A stretch of 64,000 nucleotides of DNA, from assembly GCA_003202005.1 (NCBI GenBank), contig QJJF01000010.1:122968-186967 (forward strand), in the 5' to 3' direction. Made by a program: the position numbers and the translations under genes. Origin of the DNA: Williamsia faeni (GTDB taxonomy: Bacteria > Actinomycetota > Actinomycetes > Mycobacteriales > Mycobacteriaceae). Below are positions 9,342-17,853 of the stretch, in pieces (the stretch's first letter is position 1; each line of letters begins with the position of its first letter). The notes under the pieces are model-generated. The model was given only the letters and a program-made list of their open reading frames with translations, did no database searches and was not told the origin of the DNA.

Positions 9342-10001
9342 GTGCCCACACCCATCAAAGTCGACATCTGGTCTGACATCGCCTGCCCCTGGTGCTACAT
9401 CGGTAAACGTAAGTTCGAGGCCGGTCTGGCTGAGTTCGAAGGCCGCGACGACGTCGAGGTGACCTATCACAGCTACGAATTGTCCCCGGATACGCCGGAG
9501 GACTTCGCCGGGTCGTCGGTGGATTTCCTGGTGAAGCGCAAGGGGATCGATGCCGCGCAGGTGCAGCAGATGCTGGAGAACGTCTCCGGGATCGCCGCCG
9601 AGGTCGGCCTCGATTTCGACTACGACGCGGTTCTGCACACCAAGACGCTCAAGGCACATCAGGTCTTGCACTACGCCAAGGCGCAGGGCAAGCAACTCGA
9701 GTATGCGGAGCGGTTGTTCCAGGCGTACTTCGAGCAGGGCCGCCACGTGGGCCGCAGCGAAGACCTCGCCGACCTCGCCGCTGATGTAGGACTCGACCGG
9801 GACGCGGTGCTGAAGGTTCTGGACTCCGGTGAGTACGCCGACGCGGTGGATGCCGACATCAATCAGGCTCGTGCGTATGGCATTTCGGGTGTCCCGTTCT
9901 TCGTTATCAACGGTAAGTACGGAGTCTCCGGCGCACAGTCCGCAGAGACGTTCACCGGAGTGCTCGACAAGGTCCGGGCGGAAGAGTCCACCAATGTCTG
10001 A
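9342..10001 (+). CDS. DsbA family oxidoreductase (FrnE-like)
   Basis: This product of about 219 aa is a thioredoxin-fold protein with a long helical insert. The active-site CPWC lies at residues 15-18 in DIWSDIACPWCYIGKRKF, and the cis-Pro loop is GISGVPFFVINGKY near residue 180. It matches the cytosolic FrnE/Rv2466c-type subgroup that reduces or isomerises disulfides or acts in oxidative-stress defence. There is no signal peptide. The GTG at 9342 is chosen because the family starts close to this point; no clear ribosome site is visible, and the open frame upstream runs through the inverted repeat. The stop overlaps the start of a small downstream ORF. Confidence 0.85.
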   Translation: MPTPIKVDIWSDIACPWCYIGKRKFEAGLAEFEGRDDVEVTYHSYELSPDTPEDFAGSSVDFLVKRKGIDAAQVQQMLENVSGIAAEVGLDFDYDAVLHTKTLKAHQVLHYAKAQGKQLEYAERLFQAYFEQGRHVGRSEDLADLAADVGLDRDAVLKVLDSGEYADAVDADINQARAYGISGVPFFVINGKYGVSGAQSAETFTGVLDKVRAEESTNV

Positions 10002-10140
10002 AACCTCGCACACCCCGTTCGAACTCGTCGGCGACTCTGAAGGCGCCGTCTGTGTCGACGGGGTGTGCGCGGTACCGGGATCAGAGGCCGGGGGATTGAA
10101 CGACCGTGAAGGTGATGTTGGTTCGCAGCCGGAAGCCTAG
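9994..10140 (+). CDS. Possible small Cys-containing ORF overlapping the end of frnE
   Basis: ATG at 9994 overlaps the frnE stop by 8 nt in the +1 frame and encodes 48 aa beginning MSETSHTPFELVGDSEGAVC. The segment VCVDGVCAVP resembles the Cys-rich tail (CGPDGCAVP-like) that ends many FrnE-type proteins. It could be a coupled small protein or a tail split off by a frameshift. The last 60 nt are antisense to the GNAT gene, so the C-terminal third may not be conserved. Confidence 0.4.
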   Translation: MSETSHTPFELVGDSEGAVCVDGVCAVPGSEAGGLNDREGDVGSQPEA

Positions 10141-10785
10141 GTGTTTGTAGAGTTCGATCGCGTTGGTGTTGGTCGCGGCGGCGTGTAGGAACGGAGTCTC
10201 GCCGCGGGCGTAGATCCCGTGGGCGACAGCCAGAACCAGTCGGGTTGCCAGGCCCTCGCCGCGGTATTCTGCGTCGGTACACACCGCGCTGATCTCGGTC
10301 CACCCCGGTGGATGGAGACGCTCACCGGCCATCGCGATGAGCCGGCCCTCGCGGCGGATGCCGAGATAGGTTCCCAGTCGGTAGGTTTCGGGAGCGAAGG
10401 GGCCGGGTTTGGTGCGGTCGATCAGCTCGAGCATCTCGGGAACGTCTTCCGCGCCAAGCACTATCGCCTCGGGTTCGGGCCGTGGCTTCAGTGTTTCGGT
10501 GGCAACCATCTGAACGCCCGGGCCGCTCGTCACATCCTGCCAGCCGTCGGGCAGGTTGGACACCTCCACCGGCAATGCGACCTGCTCTCCGGGACCGATC
10601 AATTCGACGAGGTCGGCCCAGGTCTGTTGATCGCTCAGGTCGCCGACGCCCACAAATGGCGAGATCGTCGGCAGGTAACGGCGCGCCCGGGTGGTGCCCT
10701 CACTCAGATGCAGGTGAGCGCCGATCATGCTCTCCCACATGGCATTGTCGAGGACACCGGTATCGGGTGTGATCTGCGCTGTCAT
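10081..10785 (-). CDS. GNAT family N-acetyltransferase
   Basis: This 234-aa protein has a GNAT domain in its C-terminal half. The acetyl-CoA loop is AEYRGEGLATRLV (R/Q-x-x-G-x-G/A type), followed by ATNTNAIELYKHLGFR. The first half (residues 1-120) looks like a degenerate second acetyltransferase-like domain. It transfers an acetyl group from acetyl-CoA to an unknown amine. The ATG overlaps the stop of the upstream LLM gene as ATGA, so translation is probably coupled. It is the last gene of a four-gene leftward operon. Confidence 0.85.
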   Translation of the reverse strand: MTAQITPDTGVLDNAMWESMIGAHLHLSEGTTRARRYLPTISPFVGVGDLSDQQTWADLVELIGPGEQVALPVEVSNLPDGWQDVTSGPGVQMVATETLKPRPEPEAIVLGAEDVPEMLELIDRTKPGPFAPETYRLGTYLGIRREGRLIAMAGERLHPPGWTEISAVCTDAEYRGEGLATRLVLAVAHGIYARGETPFLHAAATNTNAIELYKHLGFRLRTNITFTVVQSPGL

Positions 10786-11957
10786 CTGCCGTTCCATTCT
10801 TTCGAGATGAGTTCGTATGAGCGCACCCGTGCCTCGTGGTCGTGGGTGATGGTGGTGATCGAGATCTCGGCGGCGCCGGTGGCGTCGCGGAGCACTTCGA
10901 GTTTGTCGGCGACGGTGGCCGGAGATCCGACAAACTGCGTCAGAACCCGGTCGCGCACCAGCTCGCGGTCGTCGTCCGTCCATTCGAAGGCAGCAGCTTC
11001 TGCCGGAGACGGGAACGGGATGGCGCCCTCGCCGCGGCGGATACTTCGGACCCAGGGTGCGTAGCCGCTGGCCAATTCGATTGCCTCATCATCGGTTTCG
11101 GCGGCCACCGCGTCCACCGACACTGCCACGTACGGTTCCGGGACATCCTCGGACGGTTGGAATGCGGCGCGGTAGGCCTCTACCGCGTCGATGACGGTAC
11201 TCGGGCTGTGGTGATAGCTGGCGACGAAACGAAGTCCCTTGGCCCCGGCCACCGCGGCGCTCGAACCGCCGGAGGCGCCCAGGATCCAGACCTGCACGTC
11301 GGAATCCTCGCCCGGTGCGGCGTGGGCGGGCAGCCCTTGCGAACTGACATAGGTTCCGTCGAGGAGCGCGAGCACCTCGGAGATCTGCTTGTCGTAGCCG
11401 GGCGCATATGCGCCGGGTTGCTGGAGCAGGTCGAGCAGGTGGGTGATCGCCTGACTCGTCACAATGCCGGCAGTGTCGTACTGCTTGGGGATCAACAGCC
11501 CGTTGGACGTGTAGGAGTCCTCGGTGTGGGCGCCGCCGCCGCGTGCTGCGAGGTAATTCTTCGCAGCCGCTTCAGTCACCGATCCTGACTCGACAGCCGA
11601 CGCGGGTTCGGGCCGGGAGAAGGACCGTCCGATACCGAGGTCGAGGCGGCCCGGGTACAGGGCATTGATCAGGCCGAACTCCTCAACCGTTGCGAGCGGC
11701 GTCCGGTGTCCGAATTGCACACCAGCCGAACCCAATCGAATGGTCGACGTGGAGCCGGCGATCAATGCGATCTCCACGGCGGGCGACGAACCGATGACCC
11801 CGGGATTCAGGTGGTGCTCGGCGAACCAGTAGCGGGCATATCCGAATTGTTCGGCGCGCTGGACCAGGTCGATGGTGTTGCGTAGCGCTGTGGTGTTGTC
11901 CGAACCCGCCGAACGAGGCAGAAGGTCGAGGACCGACAATGGAATGGGCGCAGCCAT
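10782..11957 (-). CDS. LLM-class flavin-dependent oxidoreductase (luciferase-like)
   Basis: This 391-aa protein is a bacterial-luciferase-like TIM barrel with MAAPIPLSVLDLLPRSAG at the start and AEQFGYARYWFAEHHLNP, the typical MupA/YhbW-type motif. It also has GRLDLGIGRS and ILGASGGSSAAVAG. These enzymes use FMNH2 or F420H2 on small organic substrates. An AGGAG site precedes the ATG. The operon context (sarcosine-oxidase-like enzyme, hydroquinone reductase, GNAT) suggests catabolism or detoxification of a small metabolite; the substrate is not determinable. Confidence 0.88.
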   Translation of the reverse strand: MAAPIPLSVLDLLPRSAGSDNTTALRNTIDLVQRAEQFGYARYWFAEHHLNPGVIGSSPAVEIALIAGSTSTIRLGSAGVQFGHRTPLATVEEFGLINALYPGRLDLGIGRSFSRPEPASAVESGSVTEAAAKNYLAARGGGAHTEDSYTSNGLLIPKQYDTAGIVTSQAITHLLDLLQQPGAYAPGYDKQISEVLALLDGTYVSSQGLPAHAAPGEDSDVQVWILGASGGSSAAVAGAKGLRFVASYHHSPSTVIDAVEAYRAAFQPSEDVPEPYVAVSVDAVAAETDDEAIELASGYAPWVRSIRRGEGAIPFPSPAEAAAFEWTDDDRELVRDRVLTQFVGSPATVADKLEVLRDATGAAEISITTITHDHEARVRSYELISKEWNGR

Positions 11958-11965
11958 CAGGACTC

Positions 11966-12868
11966 CTAGTGGGCTGATGCGGACGACGTGATCGGCGACT
12001 TCCAGTCGTCGACCACGGCGTCTGATGCACCGAAGGATGTGAAATCGGTGGTGACGCGGAATGCGTCCAAGGAGTACAGGTCTCGGGCGTAGCGCCACAG
12101 GTTCGGGAAGTCCGAGAGGCGCCGGGTCCCGGTCCTGGCGGCGGCGGCGTCGTGGCGGACCAGGGTCACCCAGAGCCGGACATCGGCGAGGGTCACGTTG
12201 TCGCCCAGCAGAAATCGGCGCTCGGCCAATCGGTTGTCGAGTTCGGAGTACGCCCCGAACACCGTGGTTGCCGCTTCTTCGGCGGCCGGATCGGTTCCGG
12301 TGGCGACGTTGGCGGTGCTGTTGACGGTGGCACGCAGCCACGCCTCCAGCTCGTCGATCTGCGGACGCAGGTTCTCCGGGTAGAGGTCGAACTCGCTGGT
12401 GACCTGACCTCGGAACTGCGTCGCGAGATCGGCGTCGAGCGTGTCGAACGTGTTGCTCACCACCTGCTTGGTGGTGCGGTCCCACAGGGTCGGAACCGAA
12501 ACGTGGCCGTCGAAGCCGGGTTCGGTCGCGTTGTAGGCATCGCGCAGCAGCGTGAAGCCGTTGACCGGGTCGGGGCCGGTACTTTCGCGGAAGCCCCAGC
12601 CGCGGGCGTCGCGACCACCGGCGACGTAGCTGACACTCACCAGATCGGACAGGCCCGCCAATTCGATTACGAGCGTGACGCGCTGCGCCCAGGGGCAGAA
12701 CCACCCGGAATAGACGTGATAGCGCCCGGATTCGGCCGGATAGGGCGTGGAACCGTCATCGCTGATGCGACCCGTGAATCGGTACACGGGGCGGGTGTCG
12801 TCCGGCGCGCGAGTGATCGTGTACTCGCCGTAGGTTTCGGTATCGACTGGACTGGCGTAGTTCGACAT
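11966..12868 (-). CDS. Glutathionyl/mycothiolyl-hydroquinone reductase-type GST
   Basis: This 300-aa protein of the xi-class GST family (ECM4/YqjG-like) has the catalytic Cys at residue 58 in SGWFCPWAQRVTL. The conserved VSVPTLWDR thiol-binding segment and the C-terminal helical domain, with LGDNVTLADVRLW, are present. Members reduce thiol-conjugated hydroquinones. Actinobacteria mostly use mycothiol rather than glutathione, so the co-substrate is an inference. It starts 2 nt after the oxidase gene and ends 8 nt before the LLM gene. Confidence 0.87.
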   Translation of the reverse strand: MSNYASPVDTETYGEYTITRAPDDTRPVYRFTGRISDDGSTPYPAESGRYHVYSGWFCPWAQRVTLVIELAGLSDLVSVSYVAGGRDARGWGFRESTGPDPVNGFTLLRDAYNATEPGFDGHVSVPTLWDRTTKQVVSNTFDTLDADLATQFRGQVTSEFDLYPENLRPQIDELEAWLRATVNSTANVATGTDPAAEEAATTVFGAYSELDNRLAERRFLLGDNVTLADVRLWVTLVRHDAAAARTGTRRLSDFPNLWRYARDLYSLDAFRVTTDFTSFGASDAVVDDWKSPITSSASAH

Positions 12869-12870
12869 GT

Positions 12871-14001
12871 TCAAACAACCTTCTCTGCGGAGTGGGAACG
12901 GAACGAAAACAGTGTGGGCGCGTCCTTGTCGACGGTGAGGTCGGCGAGGAGGCGGCCGATGGCCGGGACGAACTTGAAGCCGTGCCCGGAGAATCCGGCC
13001 GCGACAACAACCGGACCGGTGCGGTCGATGACAAAGTTGGAGTCGGGTGTGGTGGCGTATGTGCAGCTGATCGGGGTCAGTGCGTCGGCGTCCACGCCCG
13101 GTACCCAGCGCCGGACGTAGTCCTGCAGGGCCGCGAGTTGGCGTGGTTCGGCCGTGAAATCGCGGTGATCGGGGTCGACGACGGGACCGGTGCCGTGGAA
13201 GCCGACCTTGACACCTTCGGCGCCTGAGGACAATCCGTACACACCACCGAACTCGGGTGCATCGGGTCCGTCCGGATCGTGCAGAATTCCGAAGCTGGGC
13301 CAACTGGCGTCCGGATCGCGCGGTACAAAGTGTGCGGGCTGTTCCTGGGTGACGGTGATCGGAGGCAGTGGCGCGAGGCCTGTCAGCAACTTTGATGCCC
13401 AGGCGCCGGCGGCCACGACCACCCGGCGAGCCACATACTCGTGGTCGTCGGTGCGGACGATGACCGAATTCTCGTCCCTGACGTCGATGGATATCACCCG
13501 CGTTTCGTGTCGGACTTCTGCTCCACCAGCAGCCGCGCTGCGCTGCAGTGCGTGCACGGCATCGTCGGCATGGAGTCGACCGCTGTTGGGGTAGTACAAC
13601 GCGCGGCCGGCGAAGGTGATTCCGGGCCAACGCTGCGCGGCCTCGGCGGCATCGAGCCACTGATGGGGGAGCCCCAGTTCGGCGAGGGTGCCGGCGATGC
13701 CGGCGAGGTGAGTGGTCGAGCCCTGGTCGACGCCGCCGGTGACCGTGAGCAGGTCAGACCCCGACTCGTGCTCGAGTTCCGTCCAGAGCCTTTCGGCCTC
13801 GCGGGCCAACTCGACGTAGGTGCGGTCCGCGTACGACGTACGGAAGATCCGCGAAGCGCCGTGCGATGCCCCGTTTGTGTGGCCCGGTGAAAAGCGTTCC
13901 AGCAGAACGGTCTCCACACCACGTCGCGCGAGTTGCCAGGCTGCGGCCGAACCCATCGCACCGCCACCGACCACCACGGTGTCGACACGTGTCGCGCTCA
14001 T
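12871..14001 (-). CDS. FAD-dependent N-methyl amino acid oxidase (sarcosine/N-methyltryptophan oxidase type)
   Basis: This 376-aa monomeric sarcosine oxidase-like flavoprotein has the dinucleotide-binding VVGGGAMGSAAAWQLARRG (about 9-27) and the family motif HTNGASHGASRIFRTSY. Cys313, in ISCTYATTPD, corresponds to the covalent FAD attachment Cys of MSOX/MTOX. The C-terminal GFSGHGFKFVPAIG loop is also typical. It oxidises N-methylated amino acids to the amine plus formaldehyde and hydrogen peroxide. It is the first gene of the leftward operon and divergent from the SAM-IV-controlled gene. The preferred substrate is unknown. Confidence 0.88.
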   Translation of the reverse strand: MSATRVDTVVVGGGAMGSAAAWQLARRGVETVLLERFSPGHTNGASHGASRIFRTSYADRTYVELAREAERLWTELEHESGSDLLTVTGGVDQGSTTHLAGIAGTLAELGLPHQWLDAAEAAQRWPGITFAGRALYYPNSGRLHADDAVHALQRSAAAGGAEVRHETRVISIDVRDENSVIVRTDDHEYVARRVVVAAGAWASKLLTGLAPLPPITVTQEQPAHFVPRDPDASWPSFGILHDPDGPDAPEFGGVYGLSSGAEGVKVGFHGTGPVVDPDHRDFTAEPRQLAALQDYVRRWVPGVDADALTPISCTYATTPDSNFVIDRTGPVVVAAGFSGHGFKFVPAIGRLLADLTVDKDAPTLFSFRSHSAEKVV

Positions 14002-14256
14002 GCGGATCGGCCTGCTCTCTTGTGTTCATGCGGCGCTTCGAGGAAGCCGCCGCTTGGAGTTCGAAACGTCGACGAGTGGCCGACCGACAAATACGAGCGG
14101 CCGGGGAGAGGGCATGCTCGGGCTCTGAACTTCAACTGTTGACAGAACGATACTCACGGGTCGGCTTAAAGCCGATGACTGAGTGGGGTTTCGATCACCG
14201 GGAAGTTAATTCATTCGTATCTGGACTTGAGCCGGGAAAGTCTGTTAGCGTCAGCG

Positions 14257-14375
14257 TCGGTCATGAGTGCCAGCGCATAGCCCCGGCTTGCTGGTCAGCA
14301 ACCCTCCTTCGCGGCGGGGTGCTCCGGGTGAGGACCTGGCCTGTTCGATCCCGAGCAGGCAAGCGCGGACCCCAC
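14257..14375 (+). promoter_or_regulatory. SAM-IV riboswitch
   Basis: The stretch from GGTCATGAGTGCCAGCG (14259) through CCCCGGCTTGCTGG, the CAACCCTCC core and CGGGGTGCTCCGGGTGA to GGACC (14332-14336) matches my recollection of the actinobacterial SAM-IV aptamer. The outer stem GGTC/GACC closes the core, and a GCCTG...CAGGC hairpin (14339-14360) follows. The 3' limit is approximate. The rest of the 456-nt gap from 14002 holds the two divergent promoters and nothing else I can recognise. Binding of S-adenosylmethionine should lower expression of the gene at 14458. Confidence 0.92.
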
Positions 14376-14437
14376 ACGTCCGAGTTGTCGAACTGCCGTA
14401 TCGGCAGGTTCGTTCCTCGGTGCGTGCGGTATCCCTG

Positions 14438-14452
14438 ACACCGAAGAGGTGT
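14438..14452 (+). promoter_or_regulatory. Ribosome-site-sequestering hairpin behind the SAM-IV aptamer
   Basis: ACACC (14438-14442) pairs with GGTGT (14448-14452), which overlaps the AGAGGTG ribosome site ahead of ATG 14458. CCTCGGTG at 14416-14423 can pair with CACCGA/AGG of the same stretch as an alternative. This suggests translational rather than terminator-based control; no U-tract terminator is seen. Confidence 0.45.
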
Positions 14453-14457
14453 GAGAT

Positions 14458-15657
14458 ATGAGCACTACAACACTTGATCATTCCGTCAAAGCCCTTGCTG
14501 CGATTGAGGGTTCGGACACACAGGCACCGCTGAGGGACGGCTCGACCACTCGATACGTCAACTTCGACTACGCGGCGAGTGCGCCGGCATTGTGCAGCGT
14601 CGTCGAGCGGATCTCGCAGCTGCTGCCGACCTATTCGAGCGTCCACCGGGGTGCCGGATACGCATCCCAGGTGACCACAAAGGCCTACGAAACCGCCCGA
14701 GAGCAGGTTGCGGACTTTGTTGGTGCCGGCAACGAGCACTGTCTGATCTTCACGCGGAACACCACCGACTCCCTGAACCTGCTGGCTCGTTGTGTGCCGG
14801 GAAAGGTGGTGGTGCTCGACCTGGAGCACCACTCAAACCTGTTGCCGTGGAATGATGTTCACGTCGTCCGTGGCGCGAATACGTTGGCCGCGACGATCAG
14901 TCGGGTGGAGACCGCGCTCAAAGACACTCGCGCAGTCCTGCTCGCGGTCACCGGAGCGTCCAATGTCACCGGTGAGATCTTGCCGATCGGTGAGCTGGCG
15001 GAGATCGCGCACCGCCACGGTGCCCGGATCGCAGTCGACGGTGCGCAATTGGTTCCGCACCGCCGGGTCGACATCACCGCCACCGGAATCGACTACCTCG
15101 CATTCTCAGGGCACAAGACCTACGCACCGTTCGGGTCCGGAGTACTTGTCGGACTTCGGGATTGGCTGGATGCGGCAGATCCGTACCTGGCCGGTGGCGG
15201 TGCGGTGCTCAACGTGACCGCTGACGACGTGAAGTGGGCGCCCGCGCCGGCCCGCCATGAAGGCGGCTCGCCCAACGTCCTGGGAGCGGCAGCGCTTGCC
15301 GCCGCGTGCGTCGAAATCGAGTCCCTCGGGGATGCTGTGGTTTCCCATGAGGCAACGCTCACAGAGCAATTGCGCGATGGACTGTCCGAGATCCCCGGCG
15401 TGCACACGCTGAAGATCTTCGCCGACAGCACCGATGCCGTCGGCGTGGTCAGCTTTGTTGTCGACGGTCATCAGGCCGCCGAGGTCGCGGCCCATCTGTC
15501 GGCGGAATACGGCATCGGTGTGCGCGACGGACGATTCTGCGCGCACCCGCTCCTGGACCGACTGGGCCACGGATCAGGTGCTGTGCGGGCAAGTTTGGGC
15601 CTCGGCTCGAGTTCTGCCGACGTGGACCTTCTCCTGGCGGCCCTTCGCGCTCTGTGA
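14458..15657 (+). CDS. Class V aminotransferase, cysteine desulfurase-like
   Basis: This 399-aa PLP enzyme of the SufS/CsdA fold has the stacking His in LEHHSNLLPW (124-125) and Asp194 in AVDGAQLVPH. The Schiff-base Lys220 lies in AFSGHKTYAPFG, and Cys361 in RFCAHPLL sits at the position of the SufS/CsdA catalytic Cys. It probably removes sulfur from cysteine or a related amino acid. It stands alone, without sufBCD or iscU nearby. The SAM-IV riboswitch places it in sulfur amino acid metabolism, so a role in methionine/cysteine balance is a reasonable inference. The exact substrate is not proven. Confidence 0.88.
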   Translation: MSTTTLDHSVKALAAIEGSDTQAPLRDGSTTRYVNFDYAASAPALCSVVERISQLLPTYSSVHRGAGYASQVTTKAYETAREQVADFVGAGNEHCLIFTRNTTDSLNLLARCVPGKVVVLDLEHHSNLLPWNDVHVVRGANTLAATISRVETALKDTRAVLLAVTGASNVTGEILPIGELAEIAHRHGARIAVDGAQLVPHRRVDITATGIDYLAFSGHKTYAPFGSGVLVGLRDWLDAADPYLAGGGAVLNVTADDVKWAPAPARHEGGSPNVLGAAALAAACVEIESLGDAVVSHEATLTEQLRDGLSEIPGVHTLKIFADSTDAVGVVSFVVDGHQAAEVAAHLSAEYGIGVRDGRFCAHPLLDRLGHGSGAVRASLGLGSSSADVDLLLAALRAL

Positions 15658-16851
15658 CTATCTGAGCGGCACACCCAGCGCCATGAGGGCGGTGTCGTCT
15701 TCCAGTCCGGCGCCGAAACTGTCGAGCAACGCGTTCAAATCCTTGACGATCTGCTCGGCGGAGGTCGGCGCGTGCGCCGCCGCGAACTCGAGCAGTGCGC
15801 CGTTGTCGTCGTACCTCTCCGGACCCGGTCCGATCCTCGCCTCGGTCAGTCCGTCGGTGTAGAGCAAGAGCGTGTCACCGGGTGCCAGGTGAACATGTGT
15901 CGAGACGAACTTGGGATCGGGGAGGATACCGACAAGTTGCCCGCCCTCGGTACTCAGATATTGAGCCTCGCCGGCGGCGGTGAGCAACAGGGCCGGCGGA
16001 TGTCCTCCGCTCGCGAGTTCGACATCGAATCCGTTGTCGCGGCGGGTGAGTACACCGAATATCACTGTGCAGAATCGCGGGTCGTCCTCGTGGTGATTCT
16101 CATGCAGCACGGTGTGCAGGTTGTGCAGAACAGCAATCGGATCGTCGTCGTACACGGCGGCGGCGCGCAGCGTGTAGCGGGTCAGCGAGGTCACCGCTGC
16201 TGCACTGGCTCCTTTTCCACACACGTCACCGAGGAAGAAACCGGACTTGCGATCCGACAGGGCGAACATGTCGTAGAAATCGCCGCCGACGTCATAAATT
16301 GATGCCGCGTGATAGTAGGCCGCTGCGTCCATGCCTTCCGGAGGCAGGAGCGAGGGCGGGAGAAGTGAGCGCTGCAGGGTCGTGGCGAGCACCTCCACTC
16401 GCGCACGTTCCTGTTCGGCGTGACGACGTGCCTCGAGCAATTGTTTCTCGTACTCGCGCCGGTCACGTGCATCCTGAACCGTGATGCGGATGAGCGCGGC
16501 GGTTCCGTCCGCACCGGCCTTCACGTTCGCGGTGACGAAAACCGGTAGCCGGCGACCGTCTGCCGCGACGAGATCGACGGTGATTCCGCTCAGTACGCCC
16601 TCGAGCTGTACCAGTGGCGCGAAATGGGTTTCGTAGTGAATCCGGCCACCGGCGGTGAGCAGATCGGTGACAGGTCTGCCCAGCAGGGACTCTCGGTCAT
16701 ACCCCAGCCACGTCGTAAGGGTGGTGTTGATCTTCGCGATGCGCCCGTCCGGCCATGTCGAGAAATAGCCGCACGGTGCATTCTCGTACAGGTCTTCCAG
16801 ACTTTCGTCGAGTACGTTCTGCGATGAGATGTCGCTGTGCGACTTGCTCAT
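15658..16851 (-). CDS. rsbP: PAS-PP2C (SpoIIE-type) phosphatase, RsbP-like
   Basis: This 397-aa cytosolic protein has an N-terminal PAS domain (about 15-135; YENAPCGYFSTWPDGRIAKIN, then RRLPVFVTANVKAGADG). A helical coiled linker (about 136-170; RRHAEQERARVEVLATTLQ) and a SpoIIE/PP2C phosphatase domain (about 175-395) follow. Metal-binding Asp residues are visible in DVGGDFYDMF, FLGDVCGKGAS and GLEDDTALMAL. The domain order equals Bacillus subtilis RsbP, which dephosphorylates an anti-anti-sigma factor on energy stress. Its ATG overlaps the stop of the RsbQ-like gene as ATGA. No anti-sigma or anti-anti-sigma partner lies in the window. Confidence 0.87.
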   Translation of the reverse strand: MSKSHSDISSQNVLDESLEDLYENAPCGYFSTWPDGRIAKINTTLTTWLGYDRESLLGRPVTDLLTAGGRIHYETHFAPLVQLEGVLSGITVDLVAADGRRLPVFVTANVKAGADGTAALIRITVQDARDRREYEKQLLEARRHAEQERARVEVLATTLQRSLLPPSLLPPEGMDAAAYYHAASIYDVGGDFYDMFALSDRKSGFFLGDVCGKGASAAAVTSLTRYTLRAAAVYDDDPIAVLHNLHTVLHENHHEDDPRFCTVIFGVLTRRDNGFDVELASGGHPPALLLTAAGEAQYLSTEGGQLVGILPDPKFVSTHVHLAPGDTLLLYTDGLTEARIGPGPERYDDNGALLEFAAAHAPTSAEQIVKDLNALLDSFGAGLEDDTALMALGVPLR

Positions 16852-17666
16852 CGAAGTCGGTCGACGAAGGCAACGATGGCATCGGTGGTTGGCTCGGGGT
16901 GGCTGAGCTGGGGGCAGTGACCACCGGCGTCGAGCGTGACGAGTTCGCTGCCGGCGATCTGTCCATGTACGTAGGCGCCGACATGGCGCGGGGCCAGGGA
17001 GTCTCGTGCGCACTCGATCACGAGGGTGGGCACCGTGACGCGCGCAAGGTCGGACCGGTTGTCGGACAAGAACGTGGCGCGGGCGAACGCGAGCGCTCTC
17101 GCTGGGTCCGTCCGGCAGAAGGCGTCGGTCAACTCGCCGCCGAGTTCTGGTCGGTCGGGGTTGCCCACGATGTTCGGCGCCATCGCCGCCGACCACCCGA
17201 GATAGTTGCTCTCCAGGGATTCGACGAGTTCATCGATGTCGGCGCGCGTGAATCCGCCCTTGTAACCATCGGACTCATCGTCGAGGTAACGCGGCGACGG
17301 GGTCAGCAACACCAGTTCGGCGAACCGGCTGGGATCCTCGGCGACGGCGAGCACACCGATCATCGCCGCGACGGAGTGGCCAACGAACACCACGTCATGC
17401 AGATCCAGTTCCGCCACGATGTCCAGGACGTCCTGCGCATATGCATCGAGGGTCGAATAGCGCTCGGCATCCCACGCGGCGGGGTCCGAGGCACCGGCAC
17501 CGACATGATCGAACAGAACCACCTGGTGGTCCGACACCAACCGCTCGGTCACCCGACGCCACATACTTTGATCGCATCCGAAACCATGGGCCAGCATGAT
17601 CGTCGGGCCGTCCTCACGGCCGACGACCTTCACATTGTTCTTCGCACGGGTGTCCACGTGTTTCAT
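16848..17666 (-). CDS. rsbQ: Alpha/beta hydrolase, RsbQ-like
   Basis: This 272-aa alpha/beta hydrolase has the triad Ser98 (FVGHSVAAMIG), Asp222 (ECARDSLAP) and His250 (GGHCPQLSHP). These positions nearly match RsbQ (Ser96, Asp219, His247), and IMLAHGFGCDQSMWR is also RsbQ-like. RsbQ and the plant KAI2/D14 receptors form one family in which the hydrolase binds a small hydrophobic ligand. In Bacillus RsbQ is needed to activate RsbP. Coupled translation with the PAS-PP2C gene strongly supports the same partnership here. ATG 17666 is preferred over ATG 17705 because the length then matches the family. Confidence 0.88.
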   Translation of the reverse strand: MKHVDTRAKNNVKVVGREDGPTIMLAHGFGCDQSMWRRVTERLVSDHQVVLFDHVGAGASDPAAWDAERYSTLDAYAQDVLDIVAELDLHDVVFVGHSVAAMIGVLAVAEDPSRFAELVLLTPSPRYLDDESDGYKGGFTRADIDELVESLESNYLGWSAAMAPNIVGNPDRPELGGELTDAFCRTDPARALAFARATFLSDNRSDLARVTVPTLVIECARDSLAPRHVGAYVHGQIAGSELVTLDAGGHCPQLSHPEPTTDAIVAFVDRLR

Positions 17667-17853
17667 TCTCGCACTTCTGCGAATTCGGTGGATTTTGGTG
17701 AACATAACCCCAGGTGGGGTCCACCAGAAGCCACCATCATCGAGATACCGGGTATTGCCGCCTCAGAAATCGAGTAGTCCGCTACTCGTGCCCGACCGTG
17801 GTGGGTGGTCGTAATTTTGAAGATGCGAACCGCTGACAATCGATGGGGCATCT

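Noticed and set aside
14251..14832. Minus-strand ORF across the SAM-IV riboswitch and the desulfurase start
   Set aside because: It covers a structured RNA and the antisense of a clear gene; no domain is recognisable.
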